DNA of 64,000 nucleotides, taken from Musicola paradisiaca NCPPB 2511. Lineage in GTDB: Bacteria > Pseudomonadota > Gammaproteobacteria > Enterobacterales > Enterobacteriaceae. Below the pieces are notes generated by a model. The model was not told the origin of the DNA. It was given only the letters and a program-made list of their open reading frames with translations, and searched no databases. Positions 29,189 through 38,686 of the stretch are shown piece by piece. The stretch's first letter is position 1. The number at the start of each line of letters is the position of its first letter. Made by a program: the position numbers and the translations under genes. Where the stretch lies: positions 867,368 through 931,367 of the forward strand of contig NZ_CM001857.1 of assembly GCF_000400505.1 (NCBI RefSeq), given 5' to 3'.

Positions 29189-30961
29189 TTAGCCGCCGGA
29201 TGGCCCGGCGTCAGTCCCCCTCGTTGATGCGTCGTCATTCGCCAACAGCGGTCGATAGTGGTGAACCTGCCGCATGGCGACCAGATCCTTACGTCTGACC
29301 ACATTGGTGGGGGAGCCGCTCCCGGCCAGCGAGCGCGTGTCTATCGTCAGCGTTGCCGCGCCTTCGTCCTGCCATCGCAGTTGTTCGGTACGGGGAAAAT
29401 GGAACGTGTCCGGCCCGAATACCCCGCTATAACCCCCTTGCGCCTCGGCGTGGCAGCGGTTGGCGAACGCCAGATAGAGATTGTTTTCCCCGGCGCGCGT
29501 GCGGAACAGGTGCCAATGCAACGGATCGGCGCCGGTGGGGATTGGATAGTTCTGCCCAACCCGGCTGCCCGGGTGCGCGCCGGTGAACCCGCCGTCGAGT
29601 GCGGCAGCGCAGGCGACGACATCGCATCCCTCCAGCGCCAGAATGCGCGCCGATTCCGGAAACAGCGCATCGTGGCCCAACAGCAGGCCGAGACGGCCGA
29701 GGGCGGTATCGAAGACGCCCCAGTGGTCGCCCGCGCTGGCCCAATGTCGATAGGCTTGCGGTAAATGAATCTGACGGTAATGGCCGACGACGCCCTCCGG
29801 CCCCAGCAGCAGCAGGGTGTTATAGCGCCGTTCGCCGTCTTGTTCCGCCAGCCCGAACGCCAGCCAGACGCGGTGGGTCATCGCCAGTTGCAACAGCGGC
29901 CGCAGTAATGGAGACTCCAGCGCGATGGCGCGCTGTTCCGGCGCGTCGTAACCCGTGACCGCCAGCTCGGGAAACACCAGCAGTTCGCTGCCTTGCTGGT
30001 CGATGGTCTGCCGCGCCAGCGCGGCCATACGCGCCACATTGCCGGCGATATCGTTGCCGGCATCGAACTGGAGCACCGAAATAATGCTCTGCCTGCCTGC
30101 CGGTAACGGGCGATGGTTGTAGAGCGTGAAGAAATCGGCGGGGTTCCACAGAAAGCTGTCGCTGAGCAGGCCGTGATAGAGCTCAGGGCGGCGCTGGCGA
30201 AAGACCGGTTCGCCCAGCACCCGACGAGGATGCCCGACGAGATCCAGCGAGGCATAGGCGATGCCGTCGCCGTCGTCCACCGTCGCCAGAATTTCGCCGT
30301 CCGGCGCGATAATGCAACTGCCGCCGCTGAACTGCACGCCCCGCTCCAGCCCCCAGCGGTTGCTTTCCAGCAAATAGCAGCCGTTTTCCATCGCCCGGCT
30401 GATCCAGTAAGGGGCGGGCGTGCGCTCCGCCAGCCAGTTACTGATGTGGCAGATGATATCCGCGCCGGCCAGCGCCAGTAGGCGGGCGGTTTCCACGTAG
30501 TGAATATCCATGCAGATCAGCATGCCGATGCGCCCGAGCGGCGTGTCGAACACCTGATGCCGTTCCCCTGCCGCCGCCCATTTGGGTTCGGAAATGTAAG
30601 GGTGGCTTTTGCGATGGCAACCGACGATCCCGTCCGGGCCAATCAGTACGGCGCTGTTGTAATACAGCCCGGTCCCCGCTTCCACCTCCGGCATGCCCAG
30701 TACGATGTAACACTGGTAACGCGCCGCCAGTGCGGCGAAGCGTCCGGTGGTGGGGCCGGGAACGGTTTCCACCTGGCCGGCGATTTCCTGCCGGTGGTAC
30801 CAGCAGTAGCCGGTGGTGGCCATTTCCGGTGTGGTAATCAGTTTGGCGCCCTGCCGGGCGGCCTGTTCCACCAGCGTCAGCAGGCGTGTGATATTGGCTT
30901 CCCTGGCGCCGAACAGCGGTTCGAACTGCACGGCGGCGGCAAGCAATGCGGCGGTGGTCAT
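29189..30961 (-). CDS. Tandem nitrilase-superfamily protein, second domain lacking catalytic residues
   Basis: 590 residues made of two carbon-nitrogen hydrolase domains. Domain 1 (about 1-275) has the full triad: E46 (TTPEM), K118 (HRKSH) and C150 (LICMDIHY). Domain 2 (about 293-560) keeps the glutamate (E332, VFPELAVTGY) but has Q397 instead of lysine (YRQIHLP) and G429 instead of cysteine (LLLGHD), so it is probably inactive and structural. Domain 1 may be an amidase or nitrilase. It is the last gene of the amide operon, 34 bp after amiR, so hydrolysis of an amide or nitrile taken up by the transporter is inferred. Confidence 0.85.
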   Translation of the reverse strand: MTTAALLAAAVQFEPLFGAREANITRLLTLVEQAARQGAKLITTPEMATTGYCWYHRQEIAGQVETVPGPTTGRFAALAARYQCYIVLGMPEVEAGTGLYYNSAVLIGPDGIVGCHRKSHPYISEPKWAAAGERHQVFDTPLGRIGMLICMDIHYVETARLLALAGADIICHISNWLAERTPAPYWISRAMENGCYLLESNRWGLERGVQFSGGSCIIAPDGEILATVDDGDGIAYASLDLVGHPRRVLGEPVFRQRRPELYHGLLSDSFLWNPADFFTLYNHRPLPAGRQSIISVLQFDAGNDIAGNVARMAALARQTIDQQGSELLVFPELAVTGYDAPEQRAIALESPLLRPLLQLAMTHRVWLAFGLAEQDGERRYNTLLLLGPEGVVGHYRQIHLPQAYRHWASAGDHWGVFDTALGRLGLLLGHDALFPESARILALEGCDVVACAAALDGGFTGAHPGSRVGQNYPIPTGADPLHWHLFRTRAGENNLYLAFANRCHAEAQGGYSGVFGPDTFHFPRTEQLRWQDEGAATLTIDTRSLAGSGSPTNVVRRKDLVAMRQVHHYRPLLANDDASTRGTDAGPSGG

Positions 30962-30995
30962 GGCGGTTCCTTATCGGTTGATGGCGGGTTGGCGG

Positions 30996-31634
30996 TCACT
31001 CCTTGCGGGCCGCCAGCGCACCGGGCGTAGTCAGGGAAAACACGTCGTTGGCCTGAATCAAAGCGCAGGCCATCTCTTCGACGGTGATGCGCTTGTCCAT
31101 TGCCTGGTGGCGCAGGATCTCGTAGGCGCGTTCTTCGCTGATGCCATGCATCCGCATCAGGATGGCTTTGGCCTCGCCGACGTAACGCATGCCCAGCATT
31201 TTCTTTTCCAGCCGTTCAAGGCGATCGGCCATACGGCGGCGCTGCTGGGCGTGGTGCAGCGCCATCACCATGGCGGAAAGCAGGCCGGATGCGCGGATCG
31301 GCGTGGTGATGGTGGCGCCGGCGCCCATCTCCAGCGCCTGATCGAGAAAGGTCGGGTTCTCGTAGGCGATCACCGAAACCAGCGCATGGCGGGCGGGATC
31401 CAGCCAAGGGGTTTCCAGTTCCGGCCGGTCGGACTGCGGCGTGAAAAAGATCACGTCGGTATCCGGCGGCAGCCGCTCCGGGATTGGCCAGAACGCCTGT
31501 ACCCGGAATCCCATCCGGCGCAGGTGATTGGTCAGCGTGGCGCCGTCCTCGTCGTTGGGATGCAGGACGACGCAACGCACGCCGCGGCTGAGCAGCAAGG
31601 CGGTGGTACTGTTGTGAAGTGGGTTATGGCGCAT
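30996..31634 (-). CDS. amiR: AmiR-like ANTAR-domain antiterminator
   Basis: 212 residues. The N-terminal half is a receiver-like fold without the usual phosphorylation pattern (about 15-130). A coiled coil around RRRMADRLERLEKK leads to the C-terminal ANTAR RNA-binding domain (KAILMRMHGISEERAYEILR, about 160-205). In Pseudomonas AmiR binds leader RNA and prevents termination, and is held inactive by AmiC. It overlaps the amiC-like gene by 11 bp. A leader terminator lies upstream of the first gene of this operon, its likely target. The symbol is by analogy. Confidence 0.85.
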   Translation of the reverse strand: MRHNPLHNSTTALLLSRGVRCVVLHPNDEDGATLTNHLRRMGFRVQAFWPIPERLPPDTDVIFFTPQSDRPELETPWLDPARHALVSVIAYENPTFLDQALEMGAGATITTPIRASGLLSAMVMALHHAQQRRRMADRLERLEKKMLGMRYVGEAKAILMRMHGISEERAYEILRHQAMDKRITVEEMACALIQANDVFSLTTPGALAARKE

Positions 31635-32790
31635 GGGGATACTCCACTTTTGACAGTTTAGTGACCCAGTCCCCCTGAACCTGATTGGTCATGTAGGGGT
31701 CGGGCGGAACGATACGGCGCGATTCCCGCACAATGGTGAACTGGCCGTCCGGGTTGGACTGGCCGATGCGCGGGTAGAGGCCGGTATGGTGATTGAGCGG
31801 ATCGACGCGAATGCGCCCCTGCGGCGCGTCGAACTCACTGCCGTACAGCGCCGGACGCAGCAGCGCAGCGCTGTCGCTGTCGCAACTACGCATGGCGTTG
31901 GCGAACAGATGCACCTGGCTGTAGGTCGCCTCCCAATTCATATCGGTAGTCAGCGTCGGGCCGAACATCAGGCGGAATTTCGCCAGCGCCGCCTGATTCG
32001 CCGGGGTCGCGATGCTTTGGAAATAGGGCGATGAAGTGAAGTGGCCCGCCGCCATATCGGCGCCCATCACGGCTATCTCGGTTTCCGAGGTGTTAAGGCT
32101 GCCGATGGGCATGGTTTCCGGGTCGAGCCCCTGTTCATAATAGGCACGGTATAAGTAGGGCACCGTTTGGCCGATGACGGTGCTGAAGATGAAGTCCGGC
32201 TGTTTTCTGCGCACCTCGTCCATCACCGCCAGAAAGGCGTCGTATGGCGCGTTCAGGTCAAGATAGCGTTCGCCGATCACCGCGCCGTCGTCCCGTTGCA
32301 GCAGTAGCTCCTGCATATTGCGGTTGCATTCGTATGGATAGATATAACGCGAACCGATCATGAACACCCGGGCGCCGAACTGGCTGGAGAGATAGTCCTC
32401 CAGCTGGACGCAGTTCTGGTTGGGCGCCGCGCCGCCGTAGAAAATATTTTCCGAGAATTCAAACCCTTCATACAGCTGGGAGTAGAACAGCAGGCGTTGG
32501 TGTTTCTCCACCACCGGCGTCATTGCCTTGCGGCTGCTGGAGGTGTAGCCGCCGAAGATGACGTTGACCTGATGCTCCACAATCAGTTGTTCCGCCAGCG
32601 AGCGGAACAGGGCGTTGTCCGATAGCGGATCCAGATGAATAGCCCGCAGCGGACGGCCGTTGATACCGCCCGACTGGTTGATTTCGCCGATCGCCAGCAG
32701 CGCGCCCCGCAGCTGGGATTGCTCCAGCAGCGCGGTGACGCCGCGGGAAGAGTAGAGTAAACCGATGTTGATGGGGGCTGATGACGCCAT
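31624..32790 (-). CDS. amiC: AmiC-like amide-sensing regulator (periplasmic-binding fold)
   Basis: 388 residues with a type I periplasmic-binding fold (INIGLLYSSRGVTALLEQSQ, LFYSQLYEGFEFSENIFYGGAAPNQ) but no signal peptide, so it should be cytoplasmic, as is AmiC of Pseudomonas, which binds amides and silences AmiR. It resembles the transporter's own binding protein (37369-38613), suggesting one ancestor gave both sensor and uptake protein. It overlaps amiR by 11 bp, fitting a regulatory pair. Confidence 0.86.
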   Translation of the reverse strand: MASSAPINIGLLYSSRGVTALLEQSQLRGALLAIGEINQSGGINGRPLRAIHLDPLSDNALFRSLAEQLIVEHQVNVIFGGYTSSSRKAMTPVVEKHQRLLFYSQLYEGFEFSENIFYGGAAPNQNCVQLEDYLSSQFGARVFMIGSRYIYPYECNRNMQELLLQRDDGAVIGERYLDLNAPYDAFLAVMDEVRRKQPDFIFSTVIGQTVPYLYRAYYEQGLDPETMPIGSLNTSETEIAVMGADMAAGHFTSSPYFQSIATPANQAALAKFRLMFGPTLTTDMNWEATYSQVHLFANAMRSCDSDSAALLRPALYGSEFDAPQGRIRVDPLNHHTGLYPRIGQSNPDGQFTIVRESRRIVPPDPYMTNQVQGDWVTKLSKVEYPHAP

Positions 32791-32840
32791 GGTGACTCGC
32801 TTTGTCCGGGTGAAAATGCGACGGCTCGCGCCATGCGGCG

Positions 32841-33836
32841 TCAGTGGGCCAGCAGATGCTTGTTCAGCATCGCGCCGACGGTGTATTTAGGGTCGACCAT
32901 ATTGCCCAGCCGCACTTTGCCGCATTGGCTCAGCAGCATGTAGGCGTCCCATTGCTCGAAGCCGAAGTCATCCACCAGCCAGTAAATCAGGTCGCGGTAG
33001 GCGATGCGGGTGGCATCCTCCAGCGGGCGGGCGCTGCCGATGCTCATGATGGTTTCCTGGTTTTCCATACGCGGCCAGGACAACGCCCAGCTTTTGATCA
33101 GGTCGACTTTGATGGTCGTTACCGACGGATACTCCACCGCGGTACCGCAGATTTCGCCGTCGCCCTGGCAGGCGTGGGCATCGCCGATGAACAACCGGCC
33201 GCCGGGCGCGCGTACCGGCAGATAGGTGATACTGCCGGGGCCGATATCGGGGACGTCCATGTTGCCGCCGTGACTATCCGGGGTCAGCGAGTTGATGGAG
33301 TCTATCTCCGGCGACACGCTGAGGGTGCCGATATGCGGTTTGTAGGGCAGCGTGTGGCGCGGGCTCCAGTAGACTTTTTCGTGGTCGAGCTTGATAAGCC
33401 GCACCTTCTCCGGCAGCGGATCGTTGAGCATGGCGGTAAGGTCGGTGCCGGTCAGTCCGCCGAAGTGCGGGATCATGGCGCAGATGCCGTGGTCGCTGCG
33501 CGGCAGCATTGACTCGATATACACCGCCAGCACGTCGCCTTTCTCCGCGCCGTTGACCATAATCGGGCCGTTTTGCGGGTTGAGAAACGGCATCTTCAGC
33601 AACTGGCTGGGCAGATCCTGCTCGGAGGTGATTGCGCCTTCAAACGCATCGCGGGTATCGACGATCACCCGATCCCCCGGTTCGATAGTCAGCACCGGTT
33701 CGGAATAAGGGCCGATGGTGTAATGGAACTGTTTCTGCCGCTCTTCGGTGAGGTGGTGCGTTATTGGCTGACGCTGGGCGCCGACGCCGCGCTGATACAT
33801 GATGGATGCTTTCAACCAGTCGTGGTTCATGGTCAT
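32841..33836 (-). CDS. fmdA: Formamidase / acetamidase family hydrolase
   Basis: 331 residues of the FmdA/AmdA family: EPGDRVIVDTRDAFEG, the long beta core with HFGGLTG, HGGNMDVPDIGPGSITYLPV and the conserved FIGDAHACQGDGEICGTAVE. These zinc-type amidases hydrolyse formamide or acetamide to ammonia and the acid. It is placed directly after the ABC transporter genes and before the regulators, so it likely handles the imported amide. The exact substrate is not shown by the sequence. Confidence 0.88.
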   Translation of the reverse strand: MTMNHDWLKASIMYQRGVGAQRQPITHHLTEERQKQFHYTIGPYSEPVLTIEPGDRVIVDTRDAFEGAITSEQDLPSQLLKMPFLNPQNGPIMVNGAEKGDVLAVYIESMLPRSDHGICAMIPHFGGLTGTDLTAMLNDPLPEKVRLIKLDHEKVYWSPRHTLPYKPHIGTLSVSPEIDSINSLTPDSHGGNMDVPDIGPGSITYLPVRAPGGRLFIGDAHACQGDGEICGTAVEYPSVTTIKVDLIKSWALSWPRMENQETIMSIGSARPLEDATRIAYRDLIYWLVDDFGFEQWDAYMLLSQCGKVRLGNMVDPKYTVGAMLNKHLLAH

Positions 33837-33893
33837 TTCCTCTGCAAGTGGGGCGTCGGCGCCTGACGCCGACGTCGGTCTGGGTTGCGGTGG

Positions 33894-34613
33894 TTACAGC
33901 GTCAGGTGGCGACGGATGGCGTTGTCGTCGCTGAGCTGCCGGCTGTCGAGGGTGTCGATCACCTGTCCTTTGTCCATAACGCAACAGCGCTGCGCCGCCC
34001 GCTGGATCATGGCGATATCCTGCTCCACCAGGATCACCGCCACCCGTAGCTCCCGGGCGATGCGCACCAGCGTGTCGGCGATGGCGGTGACGATGGAGGG
34101 CTGTATTCCTTCCGACGGCTCATCCAGCAGCAGAACCTTGGGCGAACCCACCAGCGCGCGGGCGATAGCCAGCTGCTGTTGTTCGCCGCCGCTCATGGTG
34201 CCGGCTTTCTGTTTCAGGCGCTGACGCAGGATCGGAAAGTAGTTCAGCACCTGTTCCAACAGCCCTTGCGCCAGTTCCCGGTGTTCGCGCACGAACTGCA
34301 TGCCGACCTGCAGGTTTTCCGCCACGGTCAGGCCGGAGAAAATTTCCCGCCCCTGCGGCACGTAGCCGATGCCCAGCCGGGCGCGCCGTTGGGGCGTGGC
34401 GTGGGTGATTTCGGTTTCCCCCAACAGGATATGGCCCTGATGCACCGGAATGGTGCCGATCAGCGAGCGCATCAGGGTGGTTTTGCCCACGCCGTTGCGG
34501 CCGATCAGCCCCAGCACTTCGGCGCTGTTGAGTTGCAGGCTGGCGCCGTTGAGCACCAATCCGCCGCCGTAGCCGCTGGTGATGTTATTGATCTGCAGTA
34601 ATACGTCGTTCAT
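33894..34613 (-). CDS. urtE: Amide/urea ABC transporter ATPase (UrtE-like)
   Basis: 239 residues from the ATG at 34613; the longer frame extends into urtD and is not supported. Walker A is GRNGVGKTT, the signature is MSGGEQQQLAIARAL and Walker B is VLLLDEPSEG. It belongs to the LivF/UrtE branch of branched-chain amino acid and urea transporters. It starts 4 bp after the urtD stop. The partner ATPase and two permeases are the next genes upstream. Confidence 0.9.
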   Translation of the reverse strand: MNDVLLQINNITSGYGGGLVLNGASLQLNSAEVLGLIGRNGVGKTTLMRSLIGTIPVHQGHILLGETEITHATPQRRARLGIGYVPQGREIFSGLTVAENLQVGMQFVREHRELAQGLLEQVLNYFPILRQRLKQKAGTMSGGEQQQLAIARALVGSPKVLLLDEPSEGIQPSIVTAIADTLVRIARELRVAVILVEQDIAMIQRAAQRCCVMDKGQVIDTLDSRQLSDDNAIRRHLTL

Positions 34614-34617
34614 ACGT

Positions 34618-35343
34618 TTACTCCCCGTTCTTTCCCAGATAGATGTCCGCCACGTCTTCCCGCGCCAGCACCTCGGCGGCGTCGCCGTCGGCGAACACCC
34701 GTCCGCCGTGCAGCACCGTGGCCTGCGAGGCGATTTGGCGCACAAAGGTCATGTCGTGTTCCACCACCATCAGCGTCAGCCCGTCGCGCTGCATCTGCCG
34801 GATCAGCTCGCCGGTGAGGTAGGTTTCCTCCACCGACAGGCCGGCGACCGGCTCATCCAGCATCAGCAGCCTGGGCTGTAGCGAGACCGCCATCGCGATT
34901 TCCAGCCACTGCTTTTTGCCGTGGGAGAGGTTGCCCGCCAGTTGGCGATGCTCGCTCGTCAGATTGAAGCGTTGCAGCAGATCGTCGAGGCTGTCTGCCG
35001 CGCGATGGGGCTCTGTGCGACGGTGGCTCAGCGAGAGTTGCAAATGCTGTTCCACGCTGAGGGCGGGAAAGATGCCGGGAATCTGAAATTTGATGCTCAT
35101 ACCGCGGCGGATGCGCTGGAACGGCGGCAGCGCGTTGAGCGGTTCGCCCTGAAAGCGGATTTCGCCGCTGCTGGGGCGATGTTCGCCGGTGAGCAGTTTG
35201 AAAAAGGTGCTTTTACCGGCGCCGTTCGGGCCGATAACGCAGCGGATTTCGCCCTGACGAATGCGGATATCCACCCCATGAATCACCTGTACGCCGCCAA
35301 AGCGTTTTCCTAATGCCTGGGTTTCCAATACCGGCGTGTTCAT
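34618..35343 (-). CDS. urtD: Amide/urea ABC transporter ATPase (UrtD-like)
   Basis: 241 residues. Walker A is GPNGAGKST, the signature is LSHGKKQWLEIAMA (the K-Q-W-L-E form usual for UrtD) and Walker B is LLMLDEPVAG. It is the LivG/UrtD-type ATPase of the transporter. It overlaps urtC by 4 bp. Confidence 0.92.
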   Translation of the reverse strand: MNTPVLETQALGKRFGGVQVIHGVDIRIRQGEIRCVIGPNGAGKSTFFKLLTGEHRPSSGEIRFQGEPLNALPPFQRIRRGMSIKFQIPGIFPALSVEQHLQLSLSHRRTEPHRAADSLDDLLQRFNLTSEHRQLAGNLSHGKKQWLEIAMAVSLQPRLLMLDEPVAGLSVEETYLTGELIRQMQRDGLTLMVVEHDMTFVRQIASQATVLHGGRVFADGDAAEVLAREDVADIYLGKNGE

Positions 35344-36398
35344 CGCGTACCTCCCACGTAGTGACCGATAACCGGCAGCCGCCGTAATTGCTGCGCCAGC
35401 CAGACCAGGATCCCCTCCGGTGCGACCAGCACGACGAACAGCAGGACAAGGCCGAGCAGGATCATGGCGTATTCACTGCCGTACACCGCCAGCCATTGCG
35501 ACAACCACACCAACAGCGCGGTGATGGCGATGGTGCCGGCCAGGCTTTTGCGCCCGGCGGTGGCGACCCAGATCACCGGCATGGCGGCGGCGGTCAGCCC
35601 CATCGACGACGGGGTGATGTAGGAGCCCCACTGGGTATAGAGCACGCCGGATAACCCGGACAGGACGCCGCCGAGGGTGAAGATCAGCAACTGATAGCGG
35701 CGGATATCGATACCCAGCATTTCGGCGCGCTGCGGATTTTCACGGATGGCGGCCAGCGTCAGCCCGACGTTGCCGCGCAGCAGACGTTGCATCAGCAGGT
35801 AAGCGATGACCAGCAGCGCCAGAATCAGGTAGTAAAAGGCATTGCCGTCCAGCGTGAAGGGGTGTTCGCCGCCGAAAGGCAGGCTGAGCGGCGGCATGCC
35901 GGACATGCCGTTGAAACCGTTCAACCGGGCGCTGCCGATGACCCACTGCGGGCCGGCGGTCTGGGACATAAAGGTTTCCAGTACCAGCGTGAACGACAGG
36001 GTGACGATGCCGACGAAAATGCCGGTGACGCCGCCGTAGAACATCATGTAACCGAGGGCGCTGGCCACCGCGCCCGCTGCGGCCAGCGCCAGGATAAAGC
36101 CGGACCAGGTGGAGATGAAACCGTCGCCGAAGTTGAGGGTCAACACGCCGTAAACGTAGCCCGCCAGCCCGAAAAAGGCAGTCTGGCCGAAGGAGAGGAT
36201 CCCGCCGTATCCCCACATGGCGGATAGCCCCATGGCGCAGAACGTCCATAGCAGAAAATAGGACAGATCGCCGGTGAAGGCGCTGTCGACCACCAGCGGC
36301 AACAGCATGGCGATCGCCAGCGCCAGCAACCCGCGCCATGAACGAAGGCCCGATCGGCGTCGCGCTTCAGTAGTGAGTCTCAGAGAAGTGGTCGTCAC
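35340..36398 (-). CDS. urtC: Amide/urea ABC transporter permease (UrtC-like)
   Basis: 352 residues with roughly ten hydrophobic segments. The GYGGILSFGQTAFFGLAGY motif and the cytoplasmic loop AAIRENPQRAEMLGID that contacts the ATPases match the LivM/UrtC family. It overlaps urtD by 4 bp and follows urtB by 10 bp. Confidence 0.92.
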   Translation of the reverse strand: MTTTSLRLTTEARRRSGLRSWRGLLALAIAMLLPLVVDSAFTGDLSYFLLWTFCAMGLSAMWGYGGILSFGQTAFFGLAGYVYGVLTLNFGDGFISTWSGFILALAAAGAVASALGYMMFYGGVTGIFVGIVTLSFTLVLETFMSQTAGPQWVIGSARLNGFNGMSGMPPLSLPFGGEHPFTLDGNAFYYLILALLVIAYLLMQRLLRGNVGLTLAAIRENPQRAEMLGIDIRRYQLLIFTLGGVLSGLSGVLYTQWGSYITPSSMGLTAAAMPVIWVATAGRKSLAGTIAITALLVWLSQWLAVYGSEYAMILLGLVLLFVVLVAPEGILVWLAQQLRRLPVIGHYVGGTR

Positions 36399-36408
36399 GG
36401 TCAGTTCC

Positions 36409-37281
36409 TTAACGGTTACGGGTGAACAGCTGGCCGACGCCGTTGGGCAACAGTCGGATCACCAGCATGGCGGTAATCAGCAGGCCGATCTGCCCGGCCA
36501 ACTGACCGTACCAGGCATTCAGCCCGGTCTGGATGGCGCCGAGCGCCATAGCGGCCGGAATGGTGCCGATCAGTACATTGGCGCCGCCGACCACCACCGA
36601 GACGAACGCCTGCACGATGAAGGCGCTGCCCATGGTCGGTACGGCGGTCATGGTCGGGGCATAGAGGGCGCCCGCCAGCCCGGCAAGCCCGGCGCCGAGG
36701 GCGAAAGTCTGGGTATAGATGCGGTCGGTTTCCAGCCCGAGGCAGGACGCCATGCGGGCATTCTGGATGGTGGCGCGGGCGCAGACGCCGTAGTTGGTGT
36801 GAAAAAACAGCCAGTACAACACCAGCAGTACCGCAATGGCGATCAGCGGCAGCAGCGCACGGTAAGTCGCGAAAGAGTATTCGCCCAAGGTGAACGAACC
36901 GAAGGGGGTGGAGAGCCCTTCCAGCGAAGGGCCCGCCAGCAGCAGCATGCTTTGCTGAACGATCAGACTGATGGCCCAGGTGGCCACCACCGAGTCGTCC
37001 AGCCGTCCGTACAGGTGGCGCACCACCAGGCGTTCCACGGCGCAGCCCGCCATCGCCGCCGCGGTGGCGCCCGCCAGCATGGCGAGCGGCAACGGTAGCC
37101 CGGATTTGTTCAGCGTGATCGTGACGTAGGCGCCGCACATGATGAATTCGCCATGCGCCAGATTGATCACCCCCATCATGCCGAAGATCACCGCCAGACC
37201 CAGTGCCGACAGCACCAGAAAGGCGAAGTTATCGCCGAACGGGTAAAGCGCCGAATAAAGAACGGAGAGCAATAACATCAA
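36409..37281 (-). CDS. urtB: Amide/urea ABC transporter permease (UrtB-like)
   Basis: 290 residues with about eight hydrophobic segments. GMMGVINLAHGEFIMCGAY and the coupling loop GVCARATIQNARMASCLGLE belong to the LivH/UrtB family. It lies 87 bp downstream of the binding-protein gene and 10 bp upstream of urtC. Confidence 0.92.
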   Translation of the reverse strand: MMLLLSVLYSALYPFGDNFAFLVLSALGLAVIFGMMGVINLAHGEFIMCGAYVTITLNKSGLPLPLAMLAGATAAAMAGCAVERLVVRHLYGRLDDSVVATWAISLIVQQSMLLLAGPSLEGLSTPFGSFTLGEYSFATYRALLPLIAIAVLLVLYWLFFHTNYGVCARATIQNARMASCLGLETDRIYTQTFALGAGLAGLAGALYAPTMTAVPTMGSAFIVQAFVSVVVGGANVLIGTIPAAMALGAIQTGLNAWYGQLAGQIGLLITAMLVIRLLPNGVGQLFTRNR

Positions 37282-37368
37282 CAGGCAATCCTTGGTGCCC
37301 CGACCGGCACCGGTGAAAAAGAGGTATGCCGGGAAGCGTTAGGCCGCTTCCCTGACGTGATGCCCGGC

Positions 37369-38613
37369 TCAGGCCTTGGGCGGGTTGGACGGCGTGTACT
37401 GGCTGGTATCCGGTTTGACCGGCAGGTTGCAGCCGGCTTCGCCCAGCCAGTAGGGTTTGATGTCCGGCCAGACTTTGGGGATCTCCACCGAGTGGTCGTC
37501 CCGGACGTGCGCCAGATAGATGGTGTGGCTCAGGTGATGGCTTTTCGGGTCGATGCACACTTTGCCGGACGGGCCGTCGGTGCAGATGTCGCCGCTTTCC
37601 AGCGCTTTGCGTACCGCGACCTGATCGACGCTTTTGGCTTTTTCTACCGCCAGTTTGTACAGATAAACCGCGTCGTAGGCGTTGGCCGCTTCCTGGTTGA
37701 TATACGGCTCGTCAGGGAACTTGGCGCGGAAGCGTTTTTTGAAATCATTGCTGGCGGGGCTATCCACCTCTTCGATGTAGTTGGCGGTCACGTACATGTC
37801 TTTCAACGCGGGCGGTTTGAAGCGTTTGTGCTCATAGGCCTGACCGACGTTGACGGAGCTGGCCATCGGCAGATTCAGCTTGGCCGCCGCCTGTTGTTCG
37901 TAGTAGGAGGACTGATTGGTGCCTACCAGCAACGTCACCACGAAATCCGGCTTGGCTTTCTGGATGTTCTGAATGGTCTGGCCGAACTGGGAGACGCTCA
38001 GCGGGATGAACTCTTCACCCACCATGGCGCCGCCATTTTCCTTGACGATTTTGCGTACCCACTCGGCGGAAATCTGCCCGAAGTTGTAATCGGCGGCGAT
38101 GGTGTAAACCCGCTTGCCGTATTTTTCCATCATCCAGGGCAACAAGGTGGAGAACTGCTGTTCCGGCACCGCGCCGGTCACGAAGACGTTGCTATCGCAG
38201 ACGCCGCCTTCGTACTGGTTGTTGTACCAGTAAAGCTGTTTTTCCTTGTCCATGATTGGGCGGATGGCTTCGCGGGAGGCGCTGGAGAACGCGCCGAAAA
38301 TAACATCCACTTTATCGTTTTTAATTAATCGACGGGCCATTTGCTGGAAACGGGTATTATCCGATTGGGTGTCGTATTTAATTAATTCTACTGGGCGTCC
38401 GAGAATACCGCCTTTGGCATTGATCTCGTCAATCGCTAATTCGGTGGCATGGATCTTGGGAATAACGGGCAGGGCAAAGTTACCGGACGCATCCTCCAGT
38501 AAACCTATTTTTATCGGTTTATCCGCAGCGACGGCCATATTTGACGTGCTTATCGCCAATATGGATGCCAGCGCAAGTGTCAACGTGGCGTAATGACATT
38601 GTATTCTGGACAT
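37369..38613 (-). CDS. urtA: Amide/urea ABC transporter substrate-binding protein (UrtA/FmdD-like)
   Basis: 414 residues from the ATG at 38613 (aggggt site). The signal peptide ends near NMAVAADKP and the mature part has the type I binding-protein fold (IKIGLLEDASGNFALPVIP, IFGAFSSASREAIRP, YWYNNQYEGGVCDSNVF). It is similar to UrtA for urea and FmdD for short-chain amides; the formamidase downstream favours amides. It is the first gene of the operon, behind a leader with a terminator and a strong promoter. Confidence 0.9.
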   Translation of the reverse strand: MSRIQCHYATLTLALASILAISTSNMAVAADKPIKIGLLEDASGNFALPVIPKIHATELAIDEINAKGGILGRPVELIKYDTQSDNTRFQQMARRLIKNDKVDVIFGAFSSASREAIRPIMDKEKQLYWYNNQYEGGVCDSNVFVTGAVPEQQFSTLLPWMMEKYGKRVYTIAADYNFGQISAEWVRKIVKENGGAMVGEEFIPLSVSQFGQTIQNIQKAKPDFVVTLLVGTNQSSYYEQQAAAKLNLPMASSVNVGQAYEHKRFKPPALKDMYVTANYIEEVDSPASNDFKKRFRAKFPDEPYINQEAANAYDAVYLYKLAVEKAKSVDQVAVRKALESGDICTDGPSGKVCIDPKSHHLSHTIYLAHVRDDHSVEIPKVWPDIKPYWLGEAGCNLPVKPDTSQYTPSNPPKA

Positions 38614-38643
38614 AATTACCCCTGATGTTGGTGTGAAAAAAAG

Positions 38644-38686
38644 CAAAAAAAAAGCCCCGCAACGTCAAATGACTTTGCATGGGGCT
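38644..38686 (-). terminator. Leader terminator upstream of urtA
   Basis: On the minus strand AGCCCC (38681-38686) pairs with GGGGCT, with an inner GCAA/TTGC stem, then a run of nine T (38645-38653). It lies about 30 bp before the urtA start and well after the promoter, so transcription must read through it to express the operon. This is the arrangement regulated by antitermination in the Pseudomonas amidase operon. Confidence 0.85.
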
